Made by a program: the position numbers and the translations under genes. A model generated the notes under the pieces. The model was given only the letters and a program-made list of their open reading frames with translations. It was not told the origin of the DNA and ran no database searches. From the NCBI RefSeq assembly GCF_900250075.1, contig NZ_LT977071.1, positions 2,065,901 to 2,129,900 of the forward strand: a stretch of 64,000 nt of DNA, written 5' to 3'. This DNA is from Cupriavidus taiwanensis (GTDB taxonomy: Bacteria > Pseudomonadota > Gammaproteobacteria > Burkholderiales > Burkholderiaceae). This document shows positions 18,808 to 27,290 of the stretch, piece by piece (position 1 is the first letter of the stretch; each line of letters opens with the position of its first letter).

Positions 18808-19917
18808 TCACACGGCTACCGACTCGCCCTGCCCCTTCCTAGCGGTTTCTCGAACAGCCTTCCATCGTAACGGCTCCTCCGGCCCAATCCCGTTCTCCCG
18901 CCGCTTTTGGCCGCAGTCGCTGTTCCACTCCTCAGGGAAGGTAGGCCACTTGCACAGGCGTTCAGCCAAGCAATGCAACGGCGCCCAGATTGCTGTCATC
19001 ATAAAAGCGATCTGGGTCTGAGCCGAGTTACTGCCTCGTCCACCAATCTCGTCCAGCGCTCGGGATGGGCCTAGCTCGGTTTCCTCGATATGTTGCGAAG
19101 GGGTATGAAACCCCTTACGAAGCCATTCGTGCTTATTGGGTGGCGGAACCTTGTCGATGCCTTCTTCCATGAAGGTACGTATGTATTGCCAAAGATTTTC
19201 TCCCGCTAGTTTGGGGCCAACCCATAGAACGTCCTCGCCCTTCCGTTCCGGATCTTCTTGATTCAACGGCGGCCAATACAGCACAAGGCCTCGCATCCGA
19301 AATTCCCCCCCGGCATTGTCTTGTCTGCGCTGGCGTGCGATCTTGTCATCGATTTCGTGGGGCTCCATCTCACGGGGCGCGCACCAACTTGGATGAGCCT
19401 GCACGCGATCCCAGTCAAGGACCACGTTACCACCATAACGACCTGGCCGAAGAACATAGACCTTACGCGTCGTGCGATTGAAGCGATAACGAGCACGAAG
19501 GTTAGTGAAAAAATTCGGCGTTATCTGTATTGGCCAAAAATATACGCCAAAGCCAATCGCACAACCAACGATCGCAGCCAAACAGAAAAATGCCACATCA
19601 AATGGCCCACCCTCTATGAGGTCCATCAACATAAAAGCTGTTGGAACCAATGAAACGGCGAGGTAAACGATCGATAGCAGAAACTCCAAAGAACGGTCCT
19701 CTTCACCAAGATTGGAAAGCTCTATAAAATGCTCGTTATAATCAAATATTGCCCTAGCAAAATTCAAGCTAGGATTTGCCCGAAGACGAACCACACTATC
19801 TCTTCCACTGGGAAAGTGAAATTGGGTATACTCATTTACATCGGCCACATATTCGACAGCCTCCTTCCTACCATGCCTTTTTTGATGGAGCCAAAAAGCT
19901 GATTCACAATCGAACAC
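18808..19917 (-). CDS. DUF6708 membrane protein, candidate orphan T6SS immunity (copy A1)
   Basis: The 369-residue protein has two central transmembrane segments (about residues 80-100 and 105-125, FFCLAAIVGCAIGFGVYFWP), then RYRFNRTTRKVYVLRP, a beta-rich soluble part and a C-terminal region with GPKLAGENLWQYIRTFMEE and CKWPTFPEEWNSDCG. I recognise this as the DUF6708 family found beside VasX-like T6SS effectors. It is close to identical to the gene at 30061 over most of its length. No effector is adjacent, so if the family is immunity this is an orphan copy. The start is a GTG in the same context as the 30061 copy. Function is inferred from context only. Confidence 0.75.
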   Translation of the reverse strand: MFDCESAFWLHQKRHGRKEAVEYVADVNEYTQFHFPSGRDSVVRLRANPSLNFARAIFDYNEHFIELSNLGEEDRSLEFLLSIVYLAVSLVPTAFMLMDLIEGGPFDVAFFCLAAIVGCAIGFGVYFWPIQITPNFFTNLRARYRFNRTTRKVYVLRPGRYGGNVVLDWDRVQAHPSWCAPREMEPHEIDDKIARQRRQDNAGGEFRMRGLVLYWPPLNQEDPERKGEDVLWVGPKLAGENLWQYIRTFMEEGIDKVPPPNKHEWLRKGFHTPSQHIEETELGPSRALDEIGGRGSNSAQTQIAFMMTAIWAPLHCLAERLCKWPTFPEEWNSDCGQKRRENGIGPEEPLRWKAVRETARKGQGESVAV

Positions 19918-20450
19918 TTTGCGGCCTTCAAATCAATTTTCTCGCACGACAAATGAAACACCCCTGCCAGCTAGACTACCTCAATAGACATTAAAATGTG
20001 CAAAAGCCTAGTTAGCTCGTCACTTTCTCGCTTTGCTGACTACTCCGGCATTGGCAAAAGGTTTCCACCGCAACGGCTCCTCTGGTCCAATTCCATCCTC
20101 CCGTCGCCTCATCCCGCAATCACTGTTCCACTCGGTCGGAAACGTGAGCCATTTGCACAACCGTTCAGCCAAGCAATGCAATGGGGCCCAGATCACCGCC
20201 CCTACAAAGAGAGCTGTGTTTGTATCGAATCCTTGCCTCGTCCGCCTAGGTCGTCCAATGCTCTAGAGGGACCCAACGCGGCCTCCTCGACGTGCTGCGA
20301 TGGGGAATGAAAGCCCTTGCGCAGCCATTCATGCTCATTGGGAGCCGGAACCTTATCGATGCCATCCTCCATGAATGTACGGATATACTGCCAGAGATTT
20401 TCCCCCGGTCGCTTCGGCCCAACCCAGAGCACGTCCTCGCCCAACCTGGC
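18808..20450. repeat. Segmental duplicate of 30061-31715 (DUF6708 pair)
   Basis: The DUF6708 gene, the ~95-bp spacer after it and the 3' half of the next DUF6708 gene match the order and sequence at 30061-31715, spacer included. The duplicate is broken at its right end where it joins type-B DUF6708 sequence. Confidence 0.75.
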
Positions 20451-20628
20451 TCCAGAAAGAAGCGGTCCATATACTCGACGAAGGTCGAGTTGACCCTCAG
20501 TACACCATGCTCGTTCGGCGATCCGTGATCGGCAGTCTCGGATCCAAGTACTCTTCATCTTCGTAGGCATGTAGTGGAGGGTTTAGTTTGTATCGCGTCA
20601 GCCATCCGACGTACTGTCCCTCTTTCAT
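20012..20628 (-). pseudogene. Hybrid, frameshifted DUF6708 remnant
   Basis: Two pieces of different DUF6708 types are joined. The 5' piece (20628 to about 20460) reads EGQYVGWLTRYKLNP and, in a shifted frame, EYMDRFFLEPGW, matching the gene at 22506-23576. The 3' piece (about 20450 to 20012) reads GEDVLWVGPKRPGENLWQY and matches the gene at 31264. The junction is out of frame, the 5' piece has its own frame change near 20510, and a 1-bp deletion relative to the 31264 copy lies near 20207. No full-length product is possible. The central membrane segments are missing. Confidence 0.8.
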
Positions 20629-20636
20629 ATAGATCC

Positions 20637-21783
20637 TTACCACGACCCGCACCGCGTGTGTAGATCCCACATCGCCACCATAGGGCTTGCCATAATTAGC
20701 CAGAGACCACCCCACAGCAATGTTGATAAAACACCAACAACTGCCCACCTAATTCTCAGGTGGGGCAGATCTCCCTCGAAGGCCGCTTTTTCAACCGTGG
20801 ATAACGGCTCTCTTCGATATGAATTAGGCCCATTGAAGGTCATTGCATCGCGCATTGCGAATGAATATTCAGGATATTTTCCACGACATTGCAACCACGC
20901 CGCCGCTCGCAGCCACCAATAACTCACAATTCCGTGAAAGCAAAAATAGCACCACGCGAACAAACCCCTCTTTAATCGAAAATCTCGATTGACAAGCCCA
21001 CTCGATCCGACCCGGTCCTGCCAACATTGCTCGCATCTCATTAACTGGAGGTTGCGCAAGGACTGCCGGAACCCTATCCGCTCCAAAATCCATGTAGCGA
21101 CGAATGAATTCCCATTGCCGTCCGCATTCATCTGGCAAACGTGAAAATGGAGCCAGGAGCGCGGATTCAACAATGGTTCGATTTGAATCGAGCTCTGCGA
21201 GCTGCAGCGTGTAAATGGTGGTCACACCCGCAGTCGAAAAGAGTTTTGCACGAAATATGAATGGGTACGACGAATCAAATTTCAGTGTACGCCGACCGAT
21301 TTTCTTCCCACGCCAAACATAAACCTTACGAGCCTTGCGGCTGATGATCACCGGTGGCTTTATAGGGCTATTCACTACTCGATAAACGAGAATAGCGGGC
21401 CCGACTATAGTCGACAGCAAAACACTTATGACAACTGCTAGCACGCCAAACGGTGTCTCATCCGCAACAAGAGGCGGCAGAAACGTCACCGCTCCCAACA
21501 CCATATAGCTGGATATGAAGATACCGATTGTCAGCCACATGCCCCCATCAAGGTTCATCTCACTATCGACGAAAGTCAGGTAAGCGGGGTTTATATCCTG
21601 AACTTGCTCATAAGCATCGGCTTCATGAGTCGCTTGGTCTTTCCCGCGGGGCAGTAGAAAACCCCACGCGCCGCTTTCAGGCGGGAGGCATTTCAATCCC
21701 TGCAGCTGTGCCTTTATATGGTCTCCGGACGCCCTCATATCCCCCTCATTCGCAAGTTTTCGAAGATCCGGCAAAAGCCTCAT
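20637..21783 (-). pseudogene. Divergent DUF6708-like gene with a frameshift near 21000
   Basis: From the ATG at 21783 the frame runs 304 codons to 20869, with two membrane segments (WLTIGIFISSYMVLGAVTFL and VLAVVISVLLSTIVGPAIL) and the family-like RKARKVYVWRGKK and WEFIRRYMDFG. After about residue 262 the expected C-terminal part is found in another frame (GLVNRDFRLKRGLFAW ... YPEYSFAMRD), continuing to a stop at 20637 and including an extra hydrophobic stretch. A single indel near 21000 would reconnect them. It is either a pseudogene or, less likely, a base-call error. The identity to other DUF6708 copies is low. Confidence 0.6.
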
Positions 21784-21798
21784 GCCAATTCAGAAGGT

Positions 21799-22221
21799 TT
21801 ATCGCGTCATCGCCGCGTTCAAACCTTCAGCGTTACTCCAGCGCTTCGTGAAGTCCACCTCATCTGCCTTAGCCAGTTTGCCCTTGGCGTGATACACCAT
21901 TGCAGTCATCACAGCGCCTGCCTGCACCGGCCGTCGCTCCGGCTCTCCAATGCCGGAATCGCTCTTCCAGGACTTGGGAAAGCGCGGCCAAGAGCAAGTG
22001 GATTGCGCCAGACCATGTCCGCCGATCATCAGCGGAGCATCGCCGATTCATGGGGTTCTTTCCAACTGAGAAAAACACACCCTCCCAAACAGCAGCAGAT
22101 GGAGCGTCAGGCCATACCAGACCCAAACCGTGAGCAAGCAACTAAGTAGTATTAGCAACGCCACGGACGTCATCATGCTTTGCACGCCGAATCCAGGGTT
22201 GGCAAGTTCCAGGTAAGGCAT
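21799..22221 (-). pseudogene. Decayed 3' fragment of a DUF6708-like gene
   Basis: Reading leftward from 22221, a 57-codon frame holds a hydrophobic segment (VALLILLSCLLTVWVWYGL) and stops; a different frame then gives WPRFPKSWKSDSGIGEPERR, close to the WPTFPEEWNSDCG signature near the C terminus of DUF6708 proteins, and ends at 21799. The pieces are in different frames, so this is probably the eroded end of another array member. The assignment rests on a short match. Confidence 0.4.
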
Positions 22222-22223
22222 CG

Positions 22224-22490
22224 TCAGCGCATAGACGCATCGGCCGGGAATAAATATACCTCGGCGGCACCTGTCTTATCTACGTGCCAGCGAAGTTGGC
22301 CCTCGATGTTCAACAGTTCGCAGGCCTTGGCAATGGCTCGGCGCCTGGCGCGTGCCCATTCGTACTCGCGACCGAACATGAAGCTCCTTGCCTGTTTCTG
22401 TCTCTCCGTGGCAATTTGGATCGAACAACATGCGAAGCGGTCGTCAAATCGGCCAACGCCCAAACCGCCAGCGTCAACGGTAAGATTCAC
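22224..22490 (-). CDS. Small ORF downstream of DUF6708, uncertain
   Basis: An 88-codon frame begins with GTG at 22490, 15 bp after the stop of the DUF6708 gene on the same strand. It encodes a charged helix (GREYEWARARRRAIAKACEL) and a short beta-like end. No family is recognised. It could be a real small gene in the operon or part of the decayed material just downstream; codon use does not decide. Confidence 0.3.
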   Translation of the reverse strand: MNLTVDAGGLGVGRFDDRFACCSIQIATERQKQARSFMFGREYEWARARRRAIAKACELLNIEGQLRWHVDKTGAAEVYLFPADASMR

Positions 22491-22505
22491 GGACGCGGAT
22501 CCACT

Positions 22506-23576
22506 TTAAGCAGCTGTCCCATCCGGCCCGAGACGATTTCTCCGCTCGGCATCGTACTCCAGAGCCATCCTCAGCGCACGTTCGCGGTAGGCAAGCAACT
22601 CATCCTCGCCTGCAGGCCCCCTCGCCTTAAGGTCGCCCGCATAGCGAGGCTCATATTGGACAAAAGGATCATCCGGATCGATAGCGCAGGCTGCCTCTAC
22701 CTCTGCCGGCCAGACAGGGCGTTTGCATGTTTTCATGGCCAGATAGCGGAATAGCGCCCAAGGTAGCGTAATGAACAGCATCAGGATTCGCCAGATACCG
22801 GAAAACTGGCCGCTCACCTGCGTTATTACTGCATTCCGAAATGTCGGTTCTGTGCTGACCGTCATTGCCAGTGGTGGAAACGGTAGCGATTGCGGCCCAT
22901 CCTCCATATACCTTCGAACCATTTCCCAATGTTCCAGGACCGCACCGCGACTGTTACTGCCGTCCATCCCGACCGCGAATGTATCGCGGACCATTCTTTG
23001 ATCATCGAGGACGTGACAACGCAAATCGAACGTGAAATAAGTCTGTCCGCCCATAGCTGGCCCGGAACGCCCGATGAAGAAATAGGCGTCGTCCCAAGGC
23101 ACGGTCAGAACACCTCCCGGACCATTGTGCCGAAAAACGTAGACTACTCTGTTCCTGCGATTGAAACGAATCGGGTAGTGCGTATAGCGGAAAAAATCTT
23201 TCAGCCAGATGACCTTTACAACGAATATTGCACACGAGATGCATATTATGGTGACGATCCAACTGAACGCAACCATTGCATCGCTGGGGTCCGATCCATC
23301 GTCACGCGGTGAATATATAGTGAATCCAAACAAACCAGCAAAGAACAGGGCCAAAAAAAAGAATGGAGTCCCGCCCATTGCAGCCCACCCGCGGCGCAAA
23401 AAAAACCTATCCATGTATTCGCAAAAAGTCGAATTCAAGCGGAGGAGTCCATGATCATTTGGAGGTAATTCCGCGGCGGGAGCTTTAGGATTCAAATGCT
23501 CCTCCTCCTCATAGTGATACAGCGGCCTATTTGATTTATACCGTGTGATCCAGCCTGCATATTCACCATCTCTCAT
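22506..23576 (-). CDS. DUF6708 membrane protein, probable immunity for adjacent effector (type B)
   Basis: The 356-residue protein opens with GEYAGWITRYKSNRPLYHYE, has two membrane segments (PFFFLALFFAGLFGFTIY and FSWIVTIICISCAIFVVKVI), then YPIRFNRRNRVVYVFRHN and a C-terminal part with WALFRYLAMKTCKRPVWP. This is the DUF6708 pattern but a different subtype from the 18808/30061/31264 group. It starts 13 bp after the stop of the VasX-like effector gene, the expected position for a cognate immunity. An inner-membrane protein is a plausible antidote for a membrane-depolarising toxin. The pairing is inferred. Confidence 0.75.
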   Translation of the reverse strand: MRDGEYAGWITRYKSNRPLYHYEEEEHLNPKAPAAELPPNDHGLLRLNSTFCEYMDRFFLRRGWAAMGGTPFFFLALFFAGLFGFTIYSPRDDGSDPSDAMVAFSWIVTIICISCAIFVVKVIWLKDFFRYTHYPIRFNRRNRVVYVFRHNGPGGVLTVPWDDAYFFIGRSGPAMGGQTYFTFDLRCHVLDDQRMVRDTFAVGMDGSNSRGAVLEHWEMVRRYMEDGPQSLPFPPLAMTVSTEPTFRNAVITQVSGQFSGIWRILMLFITLPWALFRYLAMKTCKRPVWPAEVEAACAIDPDDPFVQYEPRYAGDLKARGPAGEDELLAYRERALRMALEYDAERRNRLGPDGTAA

Positions 23577-23589
23577 TTACCTACTCCAA

Positions 23590-26334
23590 TCAGGCTTTCA
23601 TCATCGCCTCATAGGCGGACTCTTGTTCCTTCAAGTGCTTGAATCGTCCATGCCCATGGCGACCAAATGGCGACTTATCGAGCCAGATCTCTACCTTGTT
23701 GTCACGTATAACATTGATTAACCACTCACCCAACATGGAAAGCAGTGCAAGAGCAAGCAAGAGCAAGAATCCTAAGCCGGCACTTAGCAGCCCAAAAAGC
23801 ATTAGACCGGCGATGATGCCTCCGGCGAGCGCTGAACTGATATAAAGTACCGCCATAGGAACGTCTCCGCGCATCACCGCCTGCCAACCCTTCCAAGCAT
23901 CCAGCGCAGCGCCTAGGAAGCTGCCGACTGTGCCAATACATTTGCCAAAAAAAGCGACCAACGCGCCGCGCGTAGGAACCTGTGTCAGAAACACCCGAAA
24001 CGGGCTAACAAGTGCGGTCTTTCCCCATCTAGTTCGCTCTAGCGCTTTTCCAAATAGTTCCACACCGCTCCCGGCCAAGCTGGTCAACGCACCGACGAGT
24101 TGAAGCTGCCTCTGCCCCATCGTTCCCTTCTTGGCATCAGGCATATCCGCGAACGCCTGCCAGACGTTCCAACCATCCAGAATCATCCCAGCCGCACCCA
24201 GGCCGATATCTAACTTGATCCCGTTTGCGGTCCGGCTGCGCAGCACAGATCTTAGCTGATCCTCTTTCAATAGCACGTTATCCAGCTCATCCAAGCTGGT
24301 ACCGTTGAATATGCGTTTACTCTCTTCATCCCAGAAGACTGTCCAGTAGAACACGCGCCTGCCCCTAGCATTCCTCGCACCGGGGGCACGAGCTCGAGCG
24401 CCGGATCGCTCAGACAGTTCCACCCTAACGTGACGGTCCACCTGCCTCCGTAAGGCCTCACGGTCGACATTTGGACTCACTCGCGCCAACTCGTCAACGA
24501 TGATGTGGGCAAGCTCTGCCTCCGATGCCCGAATCTTTAGTCGGTTTAGCGGTTTATTGGCGAGCAAACCGAGAAACGCCATCTGGCGATAGCGAACCGC
24601 AAGACTAACCGCTGCATCTCCAGCTTTTCCAGCGACTGCCCGACCGGAGCGCCCAAGCAAGGTGACGATAGGCCCTGCCACGCTGTAAGCCAAGCGCGCG
24701 ACGCTTGTAAAGGCCCCCGCCAATTCATTCGCATGCCCCTTTTCCAGGACGTGGGCAAAGGCCTTGAATACATTGCTCCAAGCTCCAGGATTGCCAACTT
24801 CTAACTCTGCAGTCGCCGCCTTCTCCAATTTCTTAGCCGCCTCGGAGTTGTCAAGCACAAGTGCCCTCAGAACCGTGTTCTTGCGCTCCGTAAAGGCACC
24901 CTGCAGTTCCTTGAGAAGGATGTCAGATACCGGCTCAAGTCCAACAATGTCGTACAAGCAAGCCATGACCAGGCTGGTCATGGCTTCGCCACTCTTGATA
25001 TCGGTATCATCGTGGTTGCAGGCCATTGCCTCACGATATGGTGTTCCTCCGTACCATGTCACAAAGCTCCGCGCGAGCGGCGCCAGTGTGTTCTTGGCGT
25101 ACGCGTTCATATCGCGCTCGAGCTCCTTATCGAAGGCTTCCCGGTTAGGCTCGCTGTAATCGTTCAGATACTCCTTCCAAGCATTTCTGCGAGCGCGCCT
25201 CTCTTCATCCGGCGTCAGTGCCATCAGTCCATTCTGCGCCCATACCTTTTCCTCCAGGTCTGGGTCATAGGGAGTCGCAACCGGCATTCCATCGGCGTAC
25301 GTGTAGACGGCAACGCTAGAAGTGTTTCGTTTGACTTGGAGCGCTTCCTGCACGGCCTGCTCTTCAATGGCATGGCGCATGCCCACGATGGTCGTGGATG
25401 TGGCGTGTTTCCAGTCTCGGCCCTTGTCGCGTTCGAATATTTCGACGCGCAAGCGCAGCAATTGAGCGGCCTCCAAAGCCAATCCGACTGGGTCGTCAAC
25501 TGCCAACATTGGGGCAACCATTCCCATGCGCTTTGCTTGCGAGTTTGCCCAGTTGACAAGACCGGGCAGCTGTTCGCTCAAACCGTAAAATGCCTGTGGC
25601 GAGTGAGAAAATGCGGATGGTTGTCCCGCCATTTCGCTTGGATATGTGCCGCGCTTGCCTGCTTCGGGACGGGTCTCCTTGATCGTATAGCCTCCCTCGG
25701 ACAAATGGCCACCTAGCTTTTCCAACGAATCGACGTGGCGGTGGCGTCCTCCTTTCCAAAGATCCAAACGGAGCTCGCGCATATGGCGCGCTCGCTCCCT
25801 GGCATCGGTATGCGCCTTCCATACACGTTTTGTCCACGGTGTATCTGAGAATCCGATCCAGATTCTTTCTGCGGAACTGGCATCGGGAACCATGATGCAA
25901 CGAGCCAGATAGGGATGATCGGGTTCCCTCTGGCAACTGAATTCGATGGCTTCCTTGGGCGGCTGCAGCAACGCGTCAATGGTCTGCACCTTGTTGGTGT
26001 CCATCTTTTCCAGGACACTGTGCTTGATCTCGGTTGCAAAGGGGTACAGGTACCCTTTTTCCGTGACCACATAGGCATCCCAGCTGCCACGCTTTTCATT
26101 GCACACATAGAGGTAGCCGGGCCGCATGAGACGCAACGTATAGTGTTGCCCTGCCGGCAGTTCATTCTCTTGGACGCCGTGACCAAAGGGACCAGCAAGG
26201 CGTGGCGCCGGTTTGCCCTTGCCTATGTCATCGCGGGCGATCGCATACCGGACAGGCAAGATCGGCAGCCCTTTCTTTAGGCAGAATGGGCAACCGGCTT
26301 TGTTGTTCTTCGGAGTCGTACCAGATTGGGTCAT
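23590..26334 (-). CDS. VasX-like / BTH_I2691-family T6SS effector (module 1)
   Basis: The 914-residue protein begins with a cysteine pair and proline motif, CPFCLKKGLPILPVRYA (residues 15-31), then RLMRPGYLYVCNEK. This N terminus is typical of VasX/BTH_I2691-type effectors. The C-terminal third has several hydrophobic segments (AALDAWKG region, then GGIIAGLMLFGLLSAGLGFL and LLALALLSMLGEWLI), consistent with pore formation in the target inner membrane. There is no signal peptide. It lies 10 bp after a DUF4123 adaptor gene and 13 bp before a DUF6708 gene. GC content is lower than in the tss genes. Confidence 0.82.
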   Translation of the reverse strand: MTQSGTTPKNNKAGCPFCLKKGLPILPVRYAIARDDIGKGKPAPRLAGPFGHGVQENELPAGQHYTLRLMRPGYLYVCNEKRGSWDAYVVTEKGYLYPFATEIKHSVLEKMDTNKVQTIDALLQPPKEAIEFSCQREPDHPYLARCIMVPDASSAERIWIGFSDTPWTKRVWKAHTDARERARHMRELRLDLWKGGRHRHVDSLEKLGGHLSEGGYTIKETRPEAGKRGTYPSEMAGQPSAFSHSPQAFYGLSEQLPGLVNWANSQAKRMGMVAPMLAVDDPVGLALEAAQLLRLRVEIFERDKGRDWKHATSTTIVGMRHAIEEQAVQEALQVKRNTSSVAVYTYADGMPVATPYDPDLEEKVWAQNGLMALTPDEERRARRNAWKEYLNDYSEPNREAFDKELERDMNAYAKNTLAPLARSFVTWYGGTPYREAMACNHDDTDIKSGEAMTSLVMACLYDIVGLEPVSDILLKELQGAFTERKNTVLRALVLDNSEAAKKLEKAATAELEVGNPGAWSNVFKAFAHVLEKGHANELAGAFTSVARLAYSVAGPIVTLLGRSGRAVAGKAGDAAVSLAVRYRQMAFLGLLANKPLNRLKIRASEAELAHIIVDELARVSPNVDREALRRQVDRHVRVELSERSGARARAPGARNARGRRVFYWTVFWDEESKRIFNGTSLDELDNVLLKEDQLRSVLRSRTANGIKLDIGLGAAGMILDGWNVWQAFADMPDAKKGTMGQRQLQLVGALTSLAGSGVELFGKALERTRWGKTALVSPFRVFLTQVPTRGALVAFFGKCIGTVGSFLGAALDAWKGWQAVMRGDVPMAVLYISSALAGGIIAGLMLFGLLSAGLGFLLLLALALLSMLGEWLINVIRDNKVEIWLDKSPFGRHGHGRFKHLKEQESAYEAMMKA

Positions 26335-26344
26335 GGTTGTCTCA

Positions 26345-27280
26345 TTACGCTGTCGGCATTCGGCTGTTCAGCTCTTCCACCATACTGAGCCAAGCGGAAT
26401 CGTCGAGGTCCGCACATGCGGCAGCATAGCTTCCCCTTTTGGTAGCTGCTTGCCCAAGACGTTCCAATAGCTGCGGATGATGGTGGATCTGCGGATGAAA
26501 GCGGACGGATTGAATGGCGCAAAACAGCCAATCCTCGCTATCGGTGAGCGCGAGGTCAGTACTGGCCTGGAGCAGCGCCGCATCGAGCCACTGAAACAAC
26601 GCGTCGTTCTGCGATAGATCAGGCGCCAAAATCTCAAGTTCCGTCAGTGCCCGGTTCATTAGGGCCAGGCGCTCGAGCGTCGCCCACTGGTGCGGACGCA
26701 GGACCAATCGCTGGCCGGGACTGTATTGCGCGAGACGGCGACCGGTAATCCAGCCGCTGGATGCGGGCCACGACCAGACGCTGATCGGCCCGCAAAATTC
26801 CACATGCTGCTTGTCCGTCAATAACCATTGCAAGTGACGCATGACACGTGGGTCGTAATAGCGAAGCAGGTAACGCTGTCCATTGTCCTGTCGTGTCATC
26901 ACCAGAAGGCGGCTGAGATGGGCGCTCAGCACTGATTTCTCGGCGTCGCTGTTGAGGAGACCGCAAAGATATGAGTCCCCCTGCTGTTCCCTCGCTTCTA
27001 TACGACCCAGCAGGATAGCGCGTTGCGGCGCGGTCAGATCATTGAAACTTAATAGCAACGGCATGAACTCCGCCTGCACTTTCAATTCTGGAGGTGCCAG
27101 CCTGGTAACCGGAAGGTCTTCCCATTCCTCACGATCAAGGCGCAGCGGATTCAGCAGCCCGTAGGCGAAATCTGATAGCCACCGGTGAGAAAAGGCGGAG
27201 TGGCCAGCAGGCGTGTCAGCGGCGCCCTGCGCATTCCAGGACTCAGCGTGATTCATCAGGTGGCGATCTTGCACGGGCAT
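26345..27280 (-). CDS. DUF4123 effector adaptor/chaperone (module 1)
   Basis: The start is placed at the ATG at 27280, 10 bp after the vgrG stop; a longer frame from 27412 would overlap vgrG coding. The 311-residue product contains YYDPRVMRHLQWLL and CGPISVWSWPA, the core of the DUF4123 (Tap/TEC) family. These proteins bind an effector and load it on the matching VgrG without being secreted themselves. It sits between a vgrG and a VasX-like effector gene and so probably serves that effector. Since the adjacent vgrG is defective, the adaptor may now work with another VgrG or be idle. Confidence 0.82.
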   Translation of the reverse strand: MPVQDRHLMNHAESWNAQGAADTPAGHSAFSHRWLSDFAYGLLNPLRLDREEWEDLPVTRLAPPELKVQAEFMPLLLSFNDLTAPQRAILLGRIEAREQQGDSYLCGLLNSDAEKSVLSAHLSRLLVMTRQDNGQRYLLRYYDPRVMRHLQWLLTDKQHVEFCGPISVWSWPASSGWITGRRLAQYSPGQRLVLRPHQWATLERLALMNRALTELEILAPDLSQNDALFQWLDAALLQASTDLALTDSEDWLFCAIQSVRFHPQIHHHPQLLERLGQAATKRGSYAAACADLDDSAWLSMVEELNSRMPTA

Positions 27281-27290
27281 AACTAGCGAG

